Source: Verrucomicrobiota bacterium (GTDB taxonomy: Bacteria > Verrucomicrobiota > Verrucomicrobiia > Limisphaerales > PALSA-1396). Taken from it: a stretch of DNA of 64,000 bases. The stretch is taken from positions 1 through 64,000 of the forward strand of contig JACQFP010000087.1 of the NCBI GenBank assembly GCA_016200005.1, written 5' to 3'. Positions within the stretch are counted from its first letter, which is position 1, and each line of letters opens with the position of its first letter. The position numbers and the translations under genes were made by a program. Shown one piece after another: positions 1-8,490 of this stretch. The notes under the pieces are model-generated. The model saw only the letters and a list, made by a program, of their open reading frames with translations, was not told where the DNA came from and made no database searches.

Positions 1-1
1 C

Positions 2-280
2 CTGCAAGTCCCCAAGGCGTTGCTCGGCGCGCATGGGAGCAACCTGGAGAAGGACAAACGTTACGATCAAATTCTGCATTACGCGATCTACCCGGAGAAC
101 TTCACCAACGCCGGCGGCGAACTGGATTTCTACATTGACGAGGCGCACATCAAGGAATTATTTCCCCTTGGTCTGACCAAGGAAAAGTTCACCTTCCAAC
201 TCTCCGACCACCTGCCGCTCTGGATGCAGATCAACACCAATATCGACGGCCAGCAGCTCGAACAGATTATTCAAGGGTGA
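2..280 (+). CDS. C-terminal part of an endonuclease/exonuclease/phosphatase-family protein (cut by window edge)
   Basis: The reading frame is open from the first bases of the window, so the start lies upstream and only about 92 C-terminal residues are seen. The fragment ends with the motif SDHLPLWMQIN; an SDH followed by P and a hydrophobic strand is typical of the last catalytic block of the endonuclease/exonuclease/phosphatase fold, where the His completes the metal-dependent active site. A TTG at position 20 is in frame but starts in mid-domain and is unlikely to be the real start. Substrate cannot be told from this piece. Family call is moderately sure. Confidence 0.6.
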   Translation: MQVPKALLGAHGSNLEKDKRYDQILHYAIYPENFTNAGGELDFYIDEAHIKELFPLGLTKEKFTFQLSDHLPLWMQINTNIDGQQLEQIIQG

Positions 281-504
281 GTCGCGGGGTGGCGTTCCAC
301 TTTTGTCACTCAAGGCGCTGGAAATTCTGCTGGCATTTGAAGGCGGCTCGTGCTAAACAACGACGCAAGAAGTTCCCAGAATTGCAGGGTGCATAAATGT
401 CATGCTTGCCAAGTTGCTTTCGTACTCCTATGTGCCGCATTTTCCCCAATCACCCCTCAACGACAGGCAACGCTTCACCCGCTCAAGAAACCAACCCGAC
501 TAGG

Positions 505-3500
505 ATGATGAAAACTCTCCTCACCATGATGGCTCCCAAGAAACTGTGTTTACTTGCGCTGGGCTTGATCCTTATCTCACCCGCGGCGCGAGCCGGTCTG
601 ACGCTCCAATTGACACTCTGGAACGTCCACTACGGGGACAGCCAATATTATTTTCTTTCTTCGGATTTGACCACGAACGACACGCCACCGAACATAAGCG
701 TCGGCGATTACTATCTGGCATCACCGCAATCTCCTTCCAACGGCCTGGCCATCCTCTATCGGTTAGACAGCACCAATGGTTTTCACTTTGTCAGCGGCAA
801 CGGAGGTTGGGTTTACCCGGACTTTGCCTCGTTCCTGCAAGGACTCACGCAGACCAACTGGTCCATTTTCGTCACCAACGCCACCACCACCAACGTTTAT
901 AACTTCAGCGTGAATACCGGAGGCGTCAGCAGCAACTCCTTTCCTCCGGTAAGCATCTCCTTCCCCACCAACGGCGCGGTGAATGTCACGAACCAGCCTT
1001 TGTTCACCTGGCAGGGGCCGTCCAATTACACTGCGCTCAGCGTGTTCGCTGGCGATATCGACAGCATCTTTAGTGAGAACGCCGCTCTGCCACCGGCACA
1101 AACCAGTTGGCCGGGTACCGGCGTGCTTTTGAACGGCACCAACTACTTCACGGTGAACTACAACAGCAACTCAACCGCTGTTGTGGTCGCTTCGGTGCCG
1201 CGGGACGACTCGTCCAACGCCATCTCCGGCTGGGTTTCTGCGTCGCAGTTGATTGATTACGCCACGCTGCAATTTTTCGTCGGGCTGCCCGGCATTCCCA
1301 GCGTCGGGCACACAAATGTGGCGCACTACACCTTTGATGATAACGACATCTTCGCGACCGATGTTTCCGGCCACGGCAACAACGTTTCGACCATCTCCGG
1401 GTTTGGCAGCGGCAATGCCAGCACCACCAATGACGCTCTCGCCGGTCCCTACGCGGCAAACTTCGACAACAATGGCGGAAGTGGAGCCGGTTGGCTCAAT
1501 GCGCCCACCAACTTGTTGGCCACGTTCGCCGGCAGTTTCACCGTTTCGTTGTGGCTGAAAACCTCGGAGGTCCACGGCAACAACGATGATGGGGAATTCT
1601 CCGCTGAAGGCATCGTCTCCGCCTTGAACGGCGACACGGACACCGCTGTCATGCCCATGGGTCTGACCGGCAGCAAACTGGCCTTTTACACCGGCGGCGC
1701 GTCACACGACATTCTCCATTCCCAGGCGGACATCAACACCGGACTATACGTTCACCTCGTGGTGACGCGCGATCAGGGGACCGGCGAGAAAAGGATCTAC
1801 TTCAATGGCGCGCTTGATTCCTCCGTTTTCGCCGCGACCGGCATGTTGACCGGCCCTGACGCTCTGGACATTGGCTATAACAATGGCGCCGGATTCAACG
1901 GCCGGATGGACGACATTCAGTTTTATTCCGGCGTCCTGTCTCCAAGCGAGGTGGCCTACCTCTACAACAACCCCGGTTCCAACGTCGTGGACACGACCGC
2001 GACTCCAAGCGGCGCGCATACGAACGTGGCGCATTACCGGTTCGACCTAGGCAATCCGCTCGAGCACGACGATTCCGGCAACGGCAACGATTTCAATGGT
2101 GGCAGTTCTTGGGGCACGCCTGTCCACTCGCAAGATACGAACGCCATTGCCGGCTCGGCGGCTGTCTTGTTCGCAGGCGTGAGCAGCATGACGATGACAC
2201 CACCGAGTGACGCCTTCAGCAACATCACCAGCGTTCTGGCGGACACGTTCTCACTTTCTCTTTGGGTCCAAACGAGTGACTCGGTTGGCGTTGACACTGA
2301 CAACGCGATTGATGGCGCGACCATCGTCTGGGCGTATAACGATCTTGGCAATACGAACGACATCGTACCCGTCGCTCTCACCGGCGCGAAAGCCGCCTTC
2401 ACCACCCGCGATGAACTCGGCAACATCGACACGCTTCACTCAACGAACGACGTCAACGATGGGTTTTATCATCACATCGTCGTCACCCGGAACCGCGGCA
2501 CCGGCGAAAAAAAGATTTACGTGGACGGTGTGTTGGAGGGGACGCAGACGGCGACGACCAACCTGCTCAACGGGAACAATTACTATTTCTCACTCGGTGG
2601 CACGACCTATTCCAGCTACAGCGGACTGGTGGATGATGTGCAGCTTTACTCCGGCGTTTTGTCCGCCAGCGAAGTTGCTTACCTGCACAACAACCCCGGC
2701 GCGCAAGTCGCCGACTCGACCGGCGGCGTGCCCCCGACGAACAACATTGAGGCGACGTTCCTCTTGAACATCGTCCGCGACCAGAACCTGACGTTGGGCG
2801 ACGTTTATTACTGTTTCCCGTCATTCACGGCGATCAGTCCGTCGCCGATTACCACGCACGAAATCCACTCGCCCAGTGACAAGTTTGCGGGCGAGTTGCT
2901 TTCGTCGAGATCCGACAACCTGACCTCCCTCGACAGTCTCGTGAGCGAATGCACCAATGGGCAGTGGACCATTTACGTCAACAAGAACGATCCCAGCGAA
3001 CAGCAATTCAAGTTCAGTGTTTCCATCACCGGTCTGACCACGAACCTTCTCCAAAAAGTCACCATCCTGTCGCCCGCCAACGGCAACACGAATGTCCCCA
3101 GCATCCCGACTTATTATTGGAGCGGCCCGGCCACCTTTGAAGGAATTTTTGCCAACGTCAGTCGCACCAATTCCTCCATCGGCACCACCAACCTGCCCGG
3201 CACTGCCACCAACTGGGTATTCACCACGGCTTTGAGCACGGGCACAAATCAATTTTACCTTAACTACTTCACCAACGATGTTCCTAACATCACAATCGGT
3301 GCGCCCGTGGATGGCAATTCCGTCCCGTTGTACAGTTGGAGCGCGCAGGCCAACCTCAACAGCGAAGCCACGTCTGAGTTCGTGGTGTCTGCGCCGATGC
3401 CCGTTCAACTGGTCAATCCGCAGCGATCCGGCAACAACCTCCAGTTCGCCTTCACCGCCGCGGCCGGTCGGCCGTACATTGTTGAAGCGCGCACCAACCT

Positions 3501-3615
3501 GAGCAGCGGTGTGTGGATTGTGCTGACCAACATCACGGGCGACGGAACACTCACACAATTCACGTTCCCAACCACGAATCCGCCCATCCGCTTCTTCCGC
3601 GTGCGATCGGATTGA
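505..3615 (+). CDS. Large secreted protein with two LamG/concanavalin A-like domains
   Basis: I place the start at the ATG at 505 rather than 397 because it is followed at once by a signal peptide (Lys-rich start, hydrophobic LALGLILIS, cleavage near ARA). The mature part is rich in Asn, Thr and Ser. Two related LamG-like jelly-roll domains run at about residues 268-490 and 507-735; each contains a GTGEK-IYF/VDG block and ends in a VAYLYNN or VAYLHNN motif. A third region repeats the N-terminal 'DVYY...SPSDK' type of segment, and the last 65 residues form a C-terminal beta domain ending in FFRVRSD, common at the end of exported Verrucomicrobia proteins. Likely exported and carbohydrate- or surface-binding; no catalytic domain is recognised. 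No operon partner. Confidence 0.7.
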   Translation: MMKTLLTMMAPKKLCLLALGLILISPAARAGLTLQLTLWNVHYGDSQYYFLSSDLTTNDTPPNISVGDYYLASPQSPSNGLAILYRLDSTNGFHFVSGNGGWVYPDFASFLQGLTQTNWSIFVTNATTTNVYNFSVNTGGVSSNSFPPVSISFPTNGAVNVTNQPLFTWQGPSNYTALSVFAGDIDSIFSENAALPPAQTSWPGTGVLLNGTNYFTVNYNSNSTAVVVASVPRDDSSNAISGWVSASQLIDYATLQFFVGLPGIPSVGHTNVAHYTFDDNDIFATDVSGHGNNVSTISGFGSGNASTTNDALAGPYAANFDNNGGSGAGWLNAPTNLLATFAGSFTVSLWLKTSEVHGNNDDGEFSAEGIVSALNGDTDTAVMPMGLTGSKLAFYTGGASHDILHSQADINTGLYVHLVVTRDQGTGEKRIYFNGALDSSVFAATGMLTGPDALDIGYNNGAGFNGRMDDIQFYSGVLSPSEVAYLYNNPGSNVVDTTATPSGAHTNVAHYRFDLGNPLEHDDSGNGNDFNGGSSWGTPVHSQDTNAIAGSAAVLFAGVSSMTMTPPSDAFSNITSVLADTFSLSLWVQTSDSVGVDTDNAIDGATIVWAYNDLGNTNDIVPVALTGAKAAFTTRDELGNIDTLHSTNDVNDGFYHHIVVTRNRGTGEKKIYVDGVLEGTQTATTNLLNGNNYYFSLGGTTYSSYSGLVDDVQLYSGVLSASEVAYLHNNPGAQVADSTGGVPPTNNIEATFLLNIVRDQNLTLGDVYYCFPSFTAISPSPITTHEIHSPSDKFAGELLSSRSDNLTSLDSLVSECTNGQWTIYVNKNDPSEQQFKFSVSITGLTTNLLQKVTILSPANGNTNVPSIPTYYWSGPATFEGIFANVSRTNSSIGTTNLPGTATNWVFTTALSTGTNQFYLNYFTNDVPNITIGAPVDGNSVPLYSWSAQANLNSEATSEFVVSAPMPVQLVNPQRSGNNLQFAFTAAAGRPYIVEARTNLSSGVWIVLTNITGDGTLTQFTFPTTNPPIRFFRVRSD

Positions 3616-3639
3616 TGGAACGGTTTTTGAATGCAAGAA

Positions 3640-3667
3640 GACCGCAGCGTGACCGCTGCGGTCCTTT
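3640..3667. terminator. Bidirectional intrinsic terminator between the LamG gene and icd
   Basis: A perfect 10-bp GC-rich stem (GACCGCAGCG / CGCTGCGGTC) with a 4-nt TGAC loop lies 24 nt after the stop of the LamG gene and 23 nt before the stop of the convergent icd gene. It is flanked by an A-rich side on the left (GCAAGAA) and CTTT on the right, so it could work for both convergent transcripts. The U-tract is short, so efficiency is uncertain. Confidence 0.75.
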
Positions 3668-3689
3668 CACATTTCACCCCTCGCTTGGG

Positions 3690-5051
3690 TCACATGTGCT
3701 GGATGATGTTGTCGCCGAACTCGGAGCACTTGATCTCCGTCGCGCCTTCCATCTGCCGGGCGAAATCATAGGTGACTTGCTTCGATCCAATCGCGCCGTT
3801 TAGTCCTTTCAAAATCAAGTCCGCCACTTCGGTCCAACCTAGATAGCGGAACATCATCTCACCGCTTAAGACGACGCTGCCAGGGTTCACCTTGTCCAGG
3901 TTCGCGTACTTCGGCGCGGTGCCGTGCGTCGCTTCGAAGATCGCGTGACCGGTGACGTAATTGATGTTCCCGCCGGGCGCGATGCCAATGCCGCCTACCT
4001 GCGCCGCGAGCGCATCGCTGAGGTAATCGCCGTTCAGGTTCAGCGTGGCAATGACATCAAACTCGTCCGGTCGCGTTAGGACCTGCTGAAGCGTGATGTC
4101 GGCAATGGCATCCTTGATGAGAACCGCGCCGGCTTTTAACGCCGCCTTCTGTTCGTCATTCGCCGCGGCTTCGCCTTTCTCCTTCTTCGTCCGTTCCCAC
4201 TTGGCCCAAGTGTAAACCCGGTCGCCGAAAATCCGTTCCGCCGCCGAGTAAGCCCAATCGCGAAACGCGCCCTCAGTGAACTTCATGATGTTGCCCTTGT
4301 GCACGATGGTCACGCTTTTGCGTTTGAAACGAAGAGCATATTCAATCGCCGACTTGACGAGCCGAATGGTGCCGACGTTGGAAACCGCCTTGATGCCGAT
4401 GCCGACCTGCACCGGAATGTGCGACGCGTCGTGATCAGGCGAAGCCAACTTCATGTAGCCGACAATCGCCTCCTTCGTGCCGAAACGGATTTTGGCGAAG
4501 TCTTTCGGAAATTCCCTGGCGATAAAATCCAAAATCTTCTGCGCTTCGGGCGAGCCGCCGGCGTACTCGATCCCCGCGTAAATGTCCTCCGTGTTTTCGC
4601 GGAAGATGACCATCTGCACTTTCTCCGGGTGCTTCACCGGCGACGGCACGCCCTTGAAATACTGGACGGGCCGCAGACAAACGTAGAGATCCAGCATCTG
4701 CCGGAGCGCCACGTTCAGCGAGCGGATGCCCCCGCCGATCGGCGTGGTGAGCGGCCCTTTGATGCCGACCAAAAATTCCTTGAACGCCACCACCGTATCG
4801 TCCGGTAGCCAGTTGTTGAATTTCTTAAAAGCCGTTTCCCCGGCAAAAACCTCGAACCACGCGACCTTGCGCTTGCCACCATAAGCCTTTTGCACAGCGG
4901 CGTCGAACACGCGCTGGCTGGCGGCCCAGATGTCCGGGCCCGTGCCGTCGCCGCGAATGAACGGAAGGATTGGGTTTTCGGGAACGTTGAGTTTGCCGTT
5001 CGTGATGGAGATTTTTCCGCCGGTGGGAGGGGTGATGTCTTGGTAGGGCAT
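3690..5051 (-). CDS. icd: Isocitrate dehydrogenase (NADP-type)
   Basis: Oxidative decarboxylation of isocitrate to 2-oxoglutarate in the TCA cycle, cytoplasmic. The 453-aa protein carries the diagnostic [10 protein letters not shown] block (the Ser is the one phosphorylated in the E. coli enzyme and contacts isocitrate), [30 protein letters not shown], and [14 protein letters not shown] near the C-terminus. Length fits the E. coli-like homodimeric class with a small insertion ([13 protein letters not shown]). It is monocistronic and converges on the LamG gene. acnA, the preceding TCA step, is elsewhere in the window (45.9-48.8 kb), so the two are not an operon. Very sure of function; NADP rather than NAD is by family resemblance. 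Confidence 0.95.
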   Translation of the reverse strand: MPYQDITPPTGGKISITNGKLNVPENPILPFIRGDGTGPDIWAASQRVFDAAVQKAYGGKRKVAWFEVFAGETAFKKFNNWLPDDTVVAFKEFLVGIKGPLTTPIGGGIRSLNVALRQMLDLYVCLRPVQYFKGVPSPVKHPEKVQMVIFRENTEDIYAGIEYAGGSPEAQKILDFIAREFPKDFAKIRFGTKEAIVGYMKLASPDHDASHIPVQVGIGIKAVSNVGTIRLVKSAIEYALRFKRKSVTIVHKGNIMKFTEGAFRDWAYSAAERIFGDRVYTWAKWERTKKEKGEAAANDEQKAALKAGAVLIKDAIADITLQQVLTRPDEFDVIATLNLNGDYLSDALAAQVGGIGIAPGGNINYVTGHAIFEATHGTAPKYANLDKVNPGSVVLSGEMMFRYLGWTEVADLILKGLNGAIGSKQVTYDFARQMEGATEIKCSEFGDNIIQHM

Positions 5052-5205
5052 GATTTGATTTTGTTAAGCGTTCAAAATTCAGGCCAGGGGTTTATCTGTT
5101 TTGGCGCCACGCGGCAAGGGTAGAAATTGTGTGGAACGGACAAATTGCCACGGCGTGAAGCGTCCTTGCAGAAGGAACTTTCCCCTCTTACATTGCCACC
5201 GTTCT

Positions 5206-5535
5206 ATGAGCGCATTGGAAGCAGCCGAAGAAATTCTCGCCAAGCTCACGCGGGCGGAGAAGGCGCAATTGCTGCGTTGGGCGGCCAGTGATTTGAGTGA
5301 TGCCTTTCCCGGCATCGAGAGCCGTCCCGGCGTTTGCGGAGACGAGCCGTGCATCGTCCGCACGCGGATTCCGGTGTGGGTGCTGGAACAGGCACGCCGA
5401 TTGGGTGTGTCCGAGGCGGAACTCTTACGTTCCTATCCGACTTTGCGCGCGGAAGACCTGGCCAATGCCTGGGCTTACGTGCGGTCGCATCGCGACGAAA
5501 TCAACCGCCAGATTGAGGACAACGAAGCCGACTGA
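5206..5535 (+). CDS. DUF433 family protein (putative antitoxin)
   Basis: 109 aa from the ATG at 5206; the longer frame back to 5101 has no signal of being coding. The core (GIESRPGVCGDEPCIVRTRIPVWVL, then LGVSEAELLRSYPTLRAEDL) is the DUF433 signature: a short HTH-like domain with the conserved G-x-P-C-I-x-x-TRIPV and YP-L motifs. DUF433 proteins usually sit in front of a DUF5615 PIN-like protein and the two are regarded as a likely type II toxin-antitoxin pair. That arrangement is seen here, with the stop overlapping the next start by one base. Antitoxin role is inferred from family and context only. Confidence 0.8.
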   Translation: MSALEAAEEILAKLTRAEKAQLLRWAASDLSDAFPGIESRPGVCGDEPCIVRTRIPVWVLEQARRLGVSEAELLRSYPTLRAEDLANAWAYVRSHRDEINRQIEDNEAD

Positions 5536-5870
5536 TGGCGCGGCTCTATTCCAACGAAAACTTTCCGCTTCCCGCCGTCGAGAAGCTGCGCACGCTCGGC
5601 CACGACGTTTTGACCGTTCAGGAAGCTGGCAAGGCAGACCAAGCTCTGCCGGATGATGAAGTCCTCAAAACTGCAACAGGCGACAATCGCGCTGTGCTTA
5701 CATTGAATCGCCGCCACTTCATTCGGCTACATCGAAATGATCAAACGCACACGGGCATTATCGTTTGCACTTTTGATGCGGATTTTGCGGGCCAGGCGGA
5801 GAGGATTCACAAAGCCATCGGTGATCAAAGCTCACTGAACGGGCAGTTGATTCGCGTAAATCGGCCATGA
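5535..5870 (+). CDS. DUF5615 family PIN-like protein (putative toxin)
   Basis: 111 aa, starting in the TGATGG overlap with the DUF433 gene, so the two are translationally coupled. The start (LYSNENFPLPAVEKLRTLGHDVLTVQEAG) and the middle (LPDDEVLKTATGDNRAVLTLNRRHFIRLH) match DUF5615: a small PIN-like fold whose acidic residues (here N/E near the start, DDEVL, then the D-x-x-x-L-T-x-N block) would bind metal. The first acidic position, usually Asp in 'DENL', is here 'NENF'. Predicted RNase toxin or its degenerate relative; nuclease activity is not shown. No transposon or phage genes flank the pair. Confidence 0.8.
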   Translation: MARLYSNENFPLPAVEKLRTLGHDVLTVQEAGKADQALPDDEVLKTATGDNRAVLTLNRRHFIRLHRNDQTHTGIIVCTFDADFAGQAERIHKAIGDQSSLNGQLIRVNRP

Positions 5871-6073
5871 AAACCGGCGCGACCTCTCCGCAACTCCACC
5901 AGCGCGAGCACGCGACCAAGTCGGTGCCTGCAGGCGACGAAGTCGGTGTTGCAAACTGAAACCGAAATGATCAAAGCCATCCGCGAAGCCGGCCGCACGC
6001 CGGTGCAACGAAATACTTTTTACGAGCCGATCAAGGTCTGGGACGCCGCGCCGTGCGCAAATGAAGCCGAACC
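5867..6073 (+). pseudogene. Decayed C-terminal fragment of a radical-SAM menaquinone/F420-type enzyme (MqnE/MqnC/CofH family)
   Basis: This otherwise gene-free 316-bp gap holds two out-of-frame pieces of protein-like sequence. Piece one (frame of 5867) reads KTGATSPQL; piece two (about 5917-6073, another frame) reads ETEMIKAIREAGRTPVQRN followed by TFYEPIKVWD. Both resemble, in the right order, the last 50 or so residues of futalosine-pathway radical-SAM proteins, where a GAxTPQ-like stretch precedes E-E-x-x-x-x-IREAGRxPVxRDTxY. A local near-duplication (GCGACCAAGTCGGTG / GCGACGAAGTCGGTG) lies at the frame break. No start codon or radical-SAM CxxxCxxC core is present. The family assignment is from memory of the motif, so only moderately sure. 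Confidence 0.4.
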
Positions 6074-6186
6074 GCCGTCGGGCAAATCCAAAGTGTTGGA
6101 AGATAATTTGGCGACAGCGGGAAGCGGCGGTGGACAAATTGCCGCTTGTGAGCGCACAACCGATTCTTTAGGTTGCCGCGCGAATC

Positions 6187-7128
6187 ATGCAGGTTGGAAT
6201 CTCAGCCATCGAATACGCGCTGCCGGAACGGCGTGTCAGCCTGACCGAATTGGAAGCGGCGGGACAACTGGATACTCCCGCCGCGCGCCTGCGGGAGTTC
6301 GGTTTTGAATTCGCGCACGTGAGCGAGCAGCCGGCTGTCGCCCTGGCCACCCAAGCGCTCGGCCAACTTTTGCAGAACCATCCCATCCCGCCCGAATCAA
6401 TCGACGCGCTCTTCTACGCCGGCGCCCTCCCGCAGAGTCATTTTGTGGACGACCATCCCGGTGACTTCCTGAGCGGTTTCAATTATCCGGTCAGCAAGCT
6501 GCAATATGAATTCGGGTTGCTGAACGCGGCGGTGCTGGGCATCGGCCAGGTGGGTTGCCTCGGTTTGATGAGCGCGGTAAAGGCGGCCGCGAATTTTCTG
6601 AGGGCCAACCCGGATGCCCACCGCGCGCTTTGCGTGAGCGCCGACGTGTTTCCGCCTTCCGTCAAACGCGAAGTCATTTACAACGTGATTTCCGACGGCG
6701 CCTGCGCGGTGCTCGTGGAAAAGGACGTGGACACGAATCGCATCCTTGCCCACCAGCAAATCACCAAGGGCTACTACTGGGACAGCATCGCCCGCAAAAA
6801 CGAAATCATCGCCGCGTACTTTCCCACCTCCCGGCATATTGTCAGTGACACGCTTGGCCGCGCCGGCGTTGCATCAAAGGAACTCGCGTGGATTTTGCCG
6901 CACAACGTCTCACGGCGAAGCTGGGACATCCTGCTGGGATTGCTGGCTTTGCCGCCGGAAAAGCTTTGGGCGGACAATATCGCCACCAAGGGCCACGTCA
7001 TCGCCGCCGACAATTTCATCAATCTCAAAGACGCAACGGATCGTGGTGTCTTGAAGTCCGGCGATAAACTTTTGCTGTTCAATTTTGGTTTCGGCGCAAA
7101 CTGGAGTTGCATGGTATTGGAACATTGA
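6187..7128 (+). CDS. KAS III (FabH)-like ketoacyl synthase, first gene of the carrier-protein operon
   Basis: 313-aa thiolase-fold condensing enzyme. The nucleophile Cys is C124 in the block GIGQVGCLGLMSA, and the His of the classical PHQAN motif is H239 (ILPHNVSRRSWD). The third catalytic position, an Asn in the GNTSAAS motif of FabH, is here His (H270, TKGHVIAADN), followed by an Asn six residues on. The end (LLFNFGFGANWSCMVLEH) is normal for KAS III. It heads eleven tightly packed genes and ends one base before the next start. In family terms it would condense or transfer a carrier-bound or CoA-bound acyl group; the changed third residue suggests acyl transfer or altered decarboxylation rather than ordinary fatty acid initiation (inference). 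Confidence 0.8.
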   Translation: MQVGISAIEYALPERRVSLTELEAAGQLDTPAARLREFGFEFAHVSEQPAVALATQALGQLLQNHPIPPESIDALFYAGALPQSHFVDDHPGDFLSGFNYPVSKLQYEFGLLNAAVLGIGQVGCLGLMSAVKAAANFLRANPDAHRALCVSADVFPPSVKREVIYNVISDGACAVLVEKDVDTNRILAHQQITKGYYWDSIARKNEIIAAYFPTSRHIVSDTLGRAGVASKELAWILPHNVSRRSWDILLGLLALPPEKLWADNIATKGHVIAADNFINLKDATDRGVLKSGDKLLLFNFGFGANWSCMVLEH

Positions 7129-7129
7129 C

Positions 7130-8236
7130 ATGAAACAGATGCTCCTCATCACCGGCGGCAGCGGCGCAGTTGGCCGACCGCTGCTGGCCGCGCTCGCGGC
7201 GGTCGGTGAGGTCGAAAAGATTTACGTCCTAGTGCGTCACTTACCTGACAACTTCGAGTTGCCGAAGGTCAAACTCGTGCCGGGCGACGTGACGAATCCC
7301 AACAATTGCGGGCTGTCGCCGGAAACCGCGCGCGAACTCGCCGGCGAGGTGACAGCCATCCTGCACGGCGCGGCCCACACCCGCTTTGATGCGCCGCTGG
7401 ACTTGGCGCGTCACGTGAACGTCGCCGGCACGCAAAACCTGCTCACGCTGGCGACGCGCTGTCGGCGGCTGGAACGCTTTGGTTTTTTGAGCACCTGCCA
7501 CGTCGCTGGCAAGCGCTGCGGTAAAATTCTCGAATCCGAACTCACACACGCCTGTGGCTTCGTCAACGCCTACGAGCAAACCAAGCACGAAGCTGAGCAA
7601 CTTCTGCGCGCGGCTTACCCGGCGCTTCCCATCGCGGTCTATCGCCTTAGCACCATCCTTGGCGATGCGCCCACAGGTGCGGTGAACAAGCTCGCGGCGG
7701 TTCACCACGCCATCCGTTTCTTTTACGGTAGTCTCGCGCCGATGATTCCCGGCCAGGCGGACAGTCCGGTGGATTTGATCTCGCAGGATTACGCAGTGGC
7801 GGCGATATGTGAGTTGTTTTGCCATCGGTTTGCGGCGGGGCAGACCTTTCACGTGTGCGCGGGAGACGATGCCCTGCCGCTGGACGAATTTCTCGACCTC
7901 ACACTCAAAGTGTTCATGCGCCATCGACCCGCCTGGCGCAAGCGTGGGATTGAGAAGCCGGCCATTGTCGATTTGCCGACGTTTGAATTATTCGCCCGGT
8001 CCGTCGAGGAAATCGGCGATTCACCGCTCGTCCAGAGCGTCGCGCTGGTAAAGCATTTCGCCCCGCAGTTGGCGTTTCCAAAGCAGTTTGACGACACGGA
8101 ATGCGCTCGCGCTCTGGCGAACAGCGGCGTGACGCGGCCCGGCTTGCGGGAATTTTATCCGCGCGTCATTCAGTGGCTCATGGAACACCGTTGGGGCCCG
8201 CGCGCGTTGCCGGAGATGGAGGGCGTCGCAGCATGA
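7130..8236 (+). CDS. NAD(P)-dependent SDR, thioester-reductase / male-sterility-like
   Basis: 368 aa from the ATG at 7130, one base after the preceding stop. Extended short-chain dehydrogenase fold: GGSGAVG cofactor loop at residues 8-14, an Asp (PGDVTN) at the end of a later strand, ILHGAAHTRFD, the FLSTCHVAG strand with the catalytic Ser/Thr, and a YEQTK catalytic Tyr-Lys pair. The pattern is closest to the thioester-reductase (NAD_binding_4) group that releases carrier-bound acyl chains as aldehyde or alcohol, although epimerase-type reductases look similar. In this operon it is the natural candidate for reductive offloading. Its last bases (ATGA) overlap the first ACP gene. Sure of fold; specific reaction inferred. 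Confidence 0.75.
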   Translation: MKQMLLITGGSGAVGRPLLAALAAVGEVEKIYVLVRHLPDNFELPKVKLVPGDVTNPNNCGLSPETARELAGEVTAILHGAAHTRFDAPLDLARHVNVAGTQNLLTLATRCRRLERFGFLSTCHVAGKRCGKILESELTHACGFVNAYEQTKHEAEQLLRAAYPALPIAVYRLSTILGDAPTGAVNKLAAVHHAIRFFYGSLAPMIPGQADSPVDLISQDYAVAAICELFCHRFAAGQTFHVCAGDDALPLDEFLDLTLKVFMRHRPAWRKRGIEKPAIVDLPTFELFARSVEEIGDSPLVQSVALVKHFAPQLAFPKQFDDTECARALANSGVTRPGLREFYPRVIQWLMEHRWGPRALPEMEGVAA

Positions 8237-8490
8237 ACACCGCCACGACCTCGCTCCTGGAATTTGTGAATGGCGAATTGCTGCCGGACTCGGCGCAGCG
8301 CGTCAACGCGGACACCCCGCTGTTTGCGGATGGACTGGTGGATTCGCTGAAGATTTTGCAACTGATCGCTTTTGTCGAAATGAAAACGGGTCAGAACATT
8401 TCCGACCGCGACGTGGTGATGGAAAACTTCCGCACCGTCCAAACGATTATCGAACACTTTTACGATGCCGAGCCAATCGCCAACCAGTAA
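8233..8490 (+). CDS. Acyl carrier protein 1
   Basis: 85-aa acidic helical protein with the phosphopantetheine site Ser in the motif ADGLVDSLKILQL (consensus D/N-S-L). The ATG overlaps the stop of the reductase gene (ATGA), and the 3' end is overlapped by 26 bp by the ligase gene. The attachment motif is DSL with a Val before it, as in stand-alone carriers used by amino acid:[carrier protein] ligases and in many NRPS/PKS carriers; the house-keeping AcpP motif is closer to GADSLDTVEL. Direct adjacency suggests that this is the carrier that receives the amino acid from the next gene product (inference). Confidence 0.85.
   Translation: MNTATTSLLEFVNGELLPDSAQRVNADTPLFADGLVDSLKILQLIAFVEMKTGQNISDRDVVMENFRTVQTIIEHFYDAEPIANQ

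Noticed and set aside
397-504. Longer N-terminus for the LamG protein
   Set aside because: The 36 extra residues lack a signal pattern, while the ATG at 505 is followed by a clean signal peptide.
1148-1459. Arg-rich ORFs on the opposite strand of large genes
   Set aside because: They are antisense shadows of the LamG gene, with no family similarity; the same holds for many other overlapping frames.
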